From positions 6,696,001 to 6,760,000 of the forward strand of contig NC_003076.8 in NCBI RefSeq assembly GCF_000001735.4: a DNA stretch of 64,000 nucleotides, given 5' to 3'. Position 1 is the first letter of the stretch; every line of letters begins with the position of its first letter. The DNA is from Arabidopsis thaliana (taxonomy: Eukaryota; Streptophyta; Magnoliopsida; Brassicales; Brassicaceae). A model generated the notes under the pieces. That model was not told the origin of the DNA, did not search any database, and was given only the letters and a program-made list of their open reading frames with translations. The translations under genes were made by a program, and so were the position numbers. Below are positions 52,642-64,000 of this stretch, in pieces.

Positions 52642-53906
52642 AGTTTTTAATATTTAAATGTCGGTATCAATCATACGACCATACATTTCCTTTTTGTTAT
52701 ATGATTGTAGGGATTAATAAATGAATTTCACGAGGGACAGTGTCATGACTCATGCTTGATGATTTAAGTCAACCACGGATGCAAACTCTCCAAAAAATTA
52801 TTGAATCACGGGCTTAGAAGAAGACAAGTGGAATATAATTGGAAAACAAAAAAAGTGTTTTTTTTATGTATTTTTTCAGGTGTATGGATCAACCTCATAT
52901 ATACCTCAAAATAAGATCTTTTTAGCTAAAACTCAGAATGTTCTGATGGTTGAAGCAATGTCATTCTAAAGAAACAAACAAAACTTGTGAACCAGCGTTG
53001 TTGTGCACAAAGATGGAGATCCAGTCAGATTGCGTCCAACACACGACCTCAACCTTTCTTTAGTAAAGAGTCTTTTACGCTGGCCACGTGGATCTGATAC
53101 ACATTGGTCTTGCGTGTAAGTCACTAGGATAGGTTTGCACTAATAAAGTGCACAAACTTATGCCAAGTTCACGCAGCCTATAGGTCAAATTGTAAATATG
53201 ATATGATGAAAACATACTATTTCGCCTAAGTCTCATTTTTCTGAGTTTGGCATGTGTGCTCGTTCTCAACACAAGCAACTCTAGTGGGTATAAAAGACAT
53301 CTTTAAAAGCTAGCTTGAGAGGAGAGGATGCTCTTTGAACTTATAAGATAGCAAAAAGGTTGGCCAATTTAAGAGTGTCATAATTTTTCAAAGCGTATCT
53401 GCTTTGAGCTAGGTATGTATGATTAGGTTTTGTGGTGATTTCATAGCTTAAAAGTCGATGAAAGGGTTACAACTATAGAATGCCGTGACACATTCAAATG
53501 CTCTAAATCAAACAAAAAATCAATACATACCTGGCTCAACTGTCTCGACAGTTATGTTTCAACTGAATGGATTTAGTAAACTGACAAAATTGTAAGACTA
53601 CAACTACTAATAGGCACACAGAACAATCCATTCCTGCTACTGTTCTTTCACATTTGCATTATACAACACAACAAAATCTTTTGTGCATCACTAAAATCTT
53701 GTAACACAGAGAACAGAAATTGATTTTGTATAAATGGATATGAGGATAATGTGAAACAGGGTTTTACAAAATTTAATACTATAGAGGCCAGAAACCAGAA
53801 AAAGGTATTCACTTTTACTAGAAACCTCGTTAAAATGTAAAAAAGGCTAAGATATTCAAAAGGTTACACACCTGAAAAGGCAGGCTGCAAAACAATGACA
53901 CTTCTC
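52642..53906. other. Convergent intergenic region
   Basis: About 1.26 kb between the F-box stop and the transporter stop. It should hold both 3' UTRs. Nothing else could be supported. Confidence 0.5.
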
Positions 53907-54932
53907 TCATACAACAGAAGCTAGTTTCCCCGGAACCAACTGCGTCAACTCCTCATCTTCCTCTCCCTTCTCGCTATCTTTCTCGCTGACCTTCTCAATG
54001 GGTTTATCCAATTTGACACTCTGCTGATAACCAACACCTCCACAGATAGTAAAAAGAAGACAAACCAAACCAACAGGAGTGGCATGCTTATCCCAAATCA
54101 AAACATTGATGACAACAGTCAAGAACTTGTTAACAACACCAGTGACTGTAAAAGCAGTAGCAGAGATAGCATTCCTAGCAGCAAATCCAAAGTAACTGAT
54201 AAGGAAACCAAACACACACGACGCAGCCACAGAAGAAAACGCATAAGGCTCAAACAAATTCCCTCTATTCTCACTCAACGCCGCGAAAACCTCGGTGAAT
54301 TCTCCAGTAAGAAACCAGAACACCGGTGCTATCATCAGAGACAGTAGATTATTGTAGAGAACCAATCCCCAAATGTTCAATTTAATATTAGAGACCATAT
54401 GCTTAATGTAAACCATTTCAGTAGTAATGGTAACAAGATAAGCCAAAGCCCATGAATAAGCCGTTAGAGTAAAAGACGAGTCAGTTGCAACATACCCAAC
54501 AGCTCCAGCGAGGATAACGACGAGAGACAAAAACGTAAGTCTCGAAGGTAAAGGCTGACTACGAAACACAGTATCAGCGATCGCGACTAAGAGCGGTGTT
54601 AGAGATCGGAAGACGATGAAAGTATCGACATTAGCGTGACGGAGGAGGTTTGTGTTTGTGAAGATAGCGAGGTAGAAGACGATAGCTGCAGGGAGAAATT
54701 TCTTAGCAGTGTCCCATGTGAATGGATCGTGATTGATTAACCCTGATTTGCCGAGAAGATAGACGGCGACGGTGCAGGTTAGGTATTGAAGAGCTGTGAG
54801 GAGACCTGGGTAGTTGAAGTATGTGATTGCTAATTTGTTGATTACGGCGAGGAGGCTTGAGCAGAGTGCGTAGCCGATTACGAGACTGCTTGTTGTTAAT
54901 TGTTTGTTTGAATCGAATCGAGAGGACGACAT
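53907..54932 (-). CDS. GFT1: Golgi GDP-fucose (nucleotide-sugar) transporter
   Basis: Drug/metabolite-transporter fold antiporter that brings GDP-sugar into the Golgi lumen for glycan synthesis. Intronless, 341 residues, start MSSSRFDSNKQLTTSSLVIG. About ten membrane segments are visible, including LVIGYALCSSLLAVINKLAI, ALQYLTCTVAVYLLGK, FLPAAIVFYLAIFTN, FLSLVVILAGAVGYVA and AASCVFGFLISYFGFAARNA. The conserved NTNLLRHANVDTFIVFRSLT region and the late ISATAFTVTGVVNKFLTVVI segment (GxxNK-like) match the GONST/GDP-sugar transporter group. The acidic C-tail is KVSEKDSEKGEEDEELTQL. I recall this locus as GONST4/GFT1, the GDP-L-fucose transporter. The clade is firm, the exact sugar rests on that recall. 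Confidence 0.9.
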   Translation of the reverse strand: MSSSRFDSNKQLTTSSLVIGYALCSSLLAVINKLAITYFNYPGLLTALQYLTCTVAVYLLGKSGLINHDPFTWDTAKKFLPAAIVFYLAIFTNTNLLRHANVDTFIVFRSLTPLLVAIADTVFRSQPLPSRLTFLSLVVILAGAVGYVATDSSFTLTAYSWALAYLVTITTEMVYIKHMVSNIKLNIWGLVLYNNLLSLMIAPVFWFLTGEFTEVFAALSENRGNLFEPYAFSSVAASCVFGFLISYFGFAARNAISATAFTVTGVVNKFLTVVINVLIWDKHATPVGLVCLLFTICGGVGYQQSVKLDKPIEKVSEKDSEKGEEDEELTQLVPGKLASVV

Positions 54933-56143
54933 TGTTTTGGTTTTTGGTGGAGGTTTTTGGGAGATCCAGATCGGTGAAGATGAAGAAGAGAGGATTTGGG
55001 ATCTGGATCGGATTATTCAGAGACTAATTAGAGGAAGGCGACGACTTCTCTCGTCAGTGTCTTATCGTACGGGACAATTTTGTTAGTAATCTTTTTAGTC
55101 ACTTTGAGTTTAATTGTGGTGTTAATTTTGGTCAACTCACCATTAATGGAAGAATATTAAACATATTGATTTTGTCTGTGTGTATGTAGAGAATTTTTGT
55201 TTGTTTGTAGAGAAATTATTGTGTATTTTGGACATAAACTAGTCAATGCACTAATTAAGCAAATAATTGAGATTGCATGTAGTCATTGTTGAGATTCACT
55301 CTCTTTTAGATTAACGATATGTGCTGAACCAACGCTTAAATAAACATAATAAATCTAAAATTGTTGTCATCTGGCTGTACAACACAAAGCTGTACAAAAT
55401 TTTAGATTAACGGATCTGATTGTTTACAATAAGTCGTATAAAAAATTTAGGTGTACGTTTTTTCGGAATATTATAAAGCTGTAAAAAAGAACGGTACGAG
55501 AAAACCTTACAATAAAAGTGAGAGTAAAACTTTTTGTAACACTTTTGATAATCTTTTTGTGTTTTGTATAAAAAAAAGCTATACAAATTGTAATACTTTG
55601 TTTTTATTCACCAATCAAAGTCGTTGATGTTGAAACATGTTGTTGAGACATCATGCATCAACTACACTAAAATGTTATTCAAATCTTTGATCTAGTAATA
55701 AAACATGTTTATGATGTGTATTAAAGTAAGATTTAAACGAAAAAGAAGAAGTTATTAATCCGAATGTTTCAAAGTTTCAACTATCTCCCTCGACAACTCT
55801 CTTCTTACTCGATAAGGTGAAACTTAAATTACTAACAAGCAGAACGTTTTATCTCTAAGATGGTTCCAACGGCTTATTAGCCACCAGCTAGAGTAAGCCT
55901 GAGAAAACGTAGACTCGAGGAAGGACTCTAAACGAACTAGAAGGTTAAGACAAGCAAAAAGTAAAATAAAAATATTTCTATTGTTGAGTTAATTTCCTTT
56001 TTATTAATTTAGGTGATATCATATAATGCTTCGCGTGAGGGTTTCTGAGATTCTGATCGACGAAAACTAATCTCTCTCCTTTTTCTTCTCATCTCCTTAC
56101 TAGAGATCTCTGTCTTCGATAATTTGTTTCAATCACTGAGAAA
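54933..56143. other. Divergent region between transporter and RPT6A
   Basis: About 1.2 kb. The left end is the transporter leader and promoter. The middle (55370-55600) repeats GCTGTACAAAA-like words (GCTGTACAAAA, GCTGTAAAAAA, GCTATACAAAT) and may be a decayed insertion. The right end (about 56070-56143) is the RPT6A leader, whose last ~50 bp match the RPT6B leader. Confidence 0.45.
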
Positions 56144-58918
<2,775 letters not shown>

Positions 58919-59233
58919 GAATCTCTCATGGAAAGACTTTCTTTACTTTACTGTTTGTTGTTTGATTCTGAAACCTTTTTTCGGTTGTCTCATGAAAACA
59001 TTTTAGAACAAAGTTTTTACTATCTAGACACGAGTTTATCTAGTATGCGATTTGAGGTCAATGGAAGGAAATTCCCAAAACTCAAGAACCTGAGCTTATA
59101 AGACCAAAACAAGCAGAACCTTCACATGTTAAGAGTTCTTCTGTCCGAAACTGTCATATTCCATTAGAGAGAAAAAGCCTATAATGTAAATGTTATGATA
59201 ATTTATTTCAATTACAAATTTTACGCACGAATT

Positions 59234-59445
59234 TGGTTTATTCGGTATGGTTTAGCTCGGTTACCAAAGTTTTGGTGTATGCTTAAGTTGTGGTTTTGGA
59301 CTTTTTGTATTGCAGACTTATAAAATAACAAAACCAAGCGGTTTATAAATTTTGTTAATTTTGGGTTGGTTCCGTCATTCCATTTTTTATTTTTCTCCCA
59401 AATAAAAAATCATATGAAATTAAACTTAAAAAGAGCAAGATCTTT
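59234..59445. repeat. Duplicated flank block, copy 1
   Basis: Shared words with copy 2 (60579-60780) in the same order include TTTATTCGGT, TTGTGGTTTTGG, TATTGCAGAC, AATAACAAAACCAAGCGGTT and AATAAAAAAT. The copies are diverged by substitutions and small gaps. Confidence 0.8.
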
Positions 59446-59495
59446 AATACAAGATCTTTAATACAAGTTTAGCAAAAAAAAGATCTTTAATACAA
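59438..59495. repeat. Three copies of a 15-bp word
   Basis: AGATCTTTAATACAA at 59438-59452, 59452-59466 (overlapping by one base) and 59481-59495. Likely slippage within the duplicated flank. Confidence 0.85.
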
Positions 59496-59587
59496 ATGAT
59501 AACATAGTTACAAAATTATACAAAACATATGATATTAATGAATTATATAATACACAATAAGCAATGGAAAAGAAAAATACAATAGCT

Positions 59588-59785
59588 TATATCTTGTTCT
59601 CTGGACATTTTGCACCTTTCTTATGTTTCCAGTTATTACGTTTAAACTTTGTGCACAGAAACGAAAATATTTGATATGCGTGAGAGGAGAGTACACGTGA
59701 CATAAGAATACTGAGATGGCGGTGGCGAAAGTAACGAAAAACACACACAAAGAAGAACAAGCCTCTGAGTAAGTTCTGGAAGTAG
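59588..59785 (+). pseudogene. Decayed copy of the last RPT6 intron end and exon
   Basis: 59588-59645 resembles the end of the last RPT6A intron (ATCTTGTTCTCT...TTATGTTT). 59646-59785 aligns along the entire last exon, including TGCGTGAGAGGAGAGTACAC and GAGATGGCGGTGGC, and ends with GGAAGTAGGAATCTCT like RPT6A. It is broken three ways: the splice acceptor CAG is now TAA; the codon after VHVT is TAA at 59703-59705 (Gln in the intact genes); and two bases are lost just after it, shifting the frame. No upstream exons are present. It is closer to RPT6A than RPT6B in its post-stop sequence. Confidence 0.88.
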
Positions 59786-60805
59786 GAATCTCTTTGTTAT
59801 GTAATTCAAGTCAATGGAAAACCACATTTTCATTTCGGATATGACAAATTAGAGTTTCTTTACTTTGCTGTCGATTGCTGGTTTTGAAACCCTTTTTCGG
59901 TTGATTCATCAAACATTTTTAGATTAAGTTTTTATGACCTAAATATTTTTTTTTTATATCTAAATGTGTCTTTAAAACGAACACATGTTCAAAGTTTTTA
60001 TGTCCAAATCAGTTATCATATTTGATTAGAGAGAAAAAAGCTATAAAGTTAATATTATTATAATTTAATTAATATGACTATTTTAGTAATAAAATCCTTC
60101 AACTAAAGATGAATCGTGAGAAAACCTATCAATTATTTATTTAGTGAAAAAACTCTAAACTTAAAATTTGTTAATGTAAATCCTCATCCATCTATATTGT
60201 CGTGAAAATTGGACGGATTACAATTAAAATAAAATGTAATATTTTTCACAAATTGAAAAATAATAAATATACACTTAAACAATAAAAATTGTAAATAAAA
60301 ACAACAAAATGTTCTTATTTATACCGAATCTAAATTTTCTAATTTATTTAAGCTCTAAAATTTAGAAAGTGAAAAATGAGATTTTTATAAGGTTTGTGTG
60401 TTGTCGAAGTCGATTCATTTTAATTTGACCCTAACCCGTCTAATTTTTATTACTAAAAATGAAGAGAGAATTGTATTAACAGAATTTAAATTAAAGGGTA
60501 TTTTTACAATCATCTTTAGTCGAGTGGTTTTATTACTAAAAACTTTTTTTTAAAATACAAATGTTTATGCAATAATATGGTTTATTCGGTGTGGTTTTAG
60601 TTGGGTTACCCAAAAAAGTTTTAATAATAGGCTTTAGTTGTGGTTTTGGTATTGCAGACATTAAAAATAACAAAACCAAGCGGTTTATAGACTCGGTTTA
60701 TTTTGGGTCGTTCGTTTTCCATTTTATTCTCACAAAATAAAAAATAGTAAATTGAACTTACAAAAAAAAAAAAGATGTCTTGTTGGATAATCCAAGGTTC
60801 TTTTC
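59786..60805. other. Second flank unit, upstream of RPT6B
   Basis: 59850-60080 follows the RPT6A 3' flank in order (for example CTTTACTTT, CCTTTTTTCGGTTG-like and TTAGAGAGAAAAA words). About 490 bp of very AT-rich sequence (about 60085-60578) has no counterpart in the first unit. Then 60579-60780 matches 59234-59445 and leads straight into the RPT6B promoter. Confidence 0.7.
60579..60780. repeat. Duplicated flank block, copy 2
   Basis: Counterpart of 59234-59445. It ends about 25 bp before the RPT6B TATA box, so the RPT6B promoter was placed next to the 3' flank of an older RPT6 copy. Confidence 0.8.
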
Positions 60806-60814
60806 TATATAAAG
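60805..60814 (+). promoter_or_regulatory. TATA box of RPT6B
   Basis: CTATATAAAG about 100 bp upstream of the ATG at 60915. RPT6A has no comparable TATA box at the same distance, although the last ~50 bp of the two leaders match. Confidence 0.65.
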
Positions 60815-60914
60815 GTTCTTTGCTCATGATCTTAGTCCCTGTGATCTATCTTTGAATCTCAAAAGCATACTTGAGAGAGATCTGTTTCGATAATTTGCTT
60901 CAATCACCGTGTTA

Positions 60915-63550
<2,636 letters not shown>

Positions 63551-64000
63551 GAATTTCAGAGTCACAGATTAATTTCGATTATTTCTTCTCTACTGTCTGT
63601 GGTTCTTTCTGAAACCTTTTCGGCTAGCGCTTTAAGCTTTTCTAAACAATGTTTGTACACTAGTTTCTATTCATTCAAATGGTTGTTCAGCATAACATCT
63701 TCGATTCAACCAAGCTTACATTTTACATCTTAAGAGTATATTCTTCTCCAACTCAGTCTCATTAGCTTAAAGAGAAAACCAACTAAAAGATTGTTTGAGA
63801 CAAAATAATCGACATAGCTTTGTACCTGAGATCCACCGCTGAGGTCAATAGTGAGTGATTTGAATTTGGAGTGTACATTAATTTAGAAATTCAACCCATC
63901 TGGCATGTGTCAAGAATAATTTGAAAACTATCCGTTATGAACAATAAAAATCCTTATTGATGAATGGTGTCTATTATTAAAAATTGAGGTATAAATATGA
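63551..64000. other. RPT6B 3' flank
   Basis: About 450 bp after the RPT6B stop. The first ~100 bp still resemble the RPT6A 3' UTR weakly (TTCTGAAACCTTTTCGG). On the minus strand 63824-63870 could be the 3' part of an exon with a GTAC donor, but it is too short to assign. Confidence 0.5.

Larger units (their letters stand above)
58919..59587. other. RPT6A 3' flank, first flank unit
   Basis: Contains the RPT6A 3' UTR and a segment at 59234-59445 that is repeated in diverged form at 60579-60780. A 15-bp word (AGATCTTTAATACAA) occurs three times, starting at 59438, 59452 and 59481. No coding frame. Confidence 0.7.

Noticed and set aside
63824-63870. Possible minus-strand exon end (ACCTCAGCGGTGGATCTCAG then GTAC)
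   Set aside because: Too short, with no upstream acceptor or neighbouring exon in the window to support a gene.

Overview
The window is a typical gene-dense, AT-rich stretch of a plant nuclear genome. Genes have many short introns with GT/AG borders, promoters are short, and products include chloroplast proteins (an RbcX assembly factor, a plastid fibrillin), class III peroxidases and 26S proteasome ATPases. From memory, the gene order (importin-beta, peptidyl-tRNA hydrolase, JmjC, hydrolase, RbcX2, two peroxidases, MED31, GDP-fucose transporter, RPT6A, RPT6B) matches Arabidopsis thaliana chromosome 5, around At5g19820 to At5g20000. No database was consulted. Exon borders were read by eye from splice sites and protein continuity.

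Layout. 1-5.2 kb: importin-5-type karyopherin (minus), C-terminus cut by the window edge. 7.4-9.1 kb: peptidyl-tRNA hydrolase (plus). 9.4-13.4 kb: JmjC/cupin-8 oxygenase (plus). 14.0-15.7 kb: plastid-type alpha/beta hydrolase (minus). 16.2-17.4 kb: RbcX2 (minus). 18.5-19.8 kb: DUF538 protein (minus). 20.2-21.0 kb: DUF716/TMEM45 membrane protein (minus). 22.4-22.8 kb: small two-segment membrane protein (plus). 24.6-29.9 kb: a pair of class III peroxidases (both minus). 32.6-34.0 kb: PRL1-interacting-factor-like protein (minus). 35.5-36.8 kb: MED31 (minus). 37.6-41.3 kb: WD40 protein with a tandem-repeat linker (minus). 41.9-43.3 kb: DUF92 membrane protein (minus). 43.7-44.7 kb: plastid fibrillin (plus). 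45.2-47.7 kb: DUF1767/OB-fold RGG protein (minus). 48.0-50.1 kb: RRM protein (plus). 51.4-52.6 kb: F-box protein (plus). 53.9-54.9 kb: Golgi GDP-fucose transporter (minus). 56.1-63.6 kb: RPT6A and RPT6B in tandem (plus), with a broken copy of the last RPT6 exon between them.

How the genes relate. This is not an operon. Most neighbours are functionally unrelated; local relationships come from tandem duplication (peroxidases, RPT6) and from two head-to-head pairs sharing short promoters with TGGGCC/T (site II) motifs: DUF92 with fibrillin, and DUF1767 with RRM. RbcX2 and fibrillin serve the plastid, and the alpha/beta hydrolase probably does; MED31, and perhaps the PRL1-interactor-like protein, belong to transcription.

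The most unusual items are: (1) the RPT6 cluster, where a decayed last exon and a repeated 3' flank point to a lost third copy; (2) almost all RPT6A/RPT6B protein differences being confined to exon 1; (3) a HEXIM-like order of motifs in the PRL1-interactor-like protein; (4) an exact-period 123-bp tandem repeat in the WD40 gene; (5) a 38-bp perfect direct repeat upstream of the F-box gene; (6) an orphan protein-like stretch near 18 kb.
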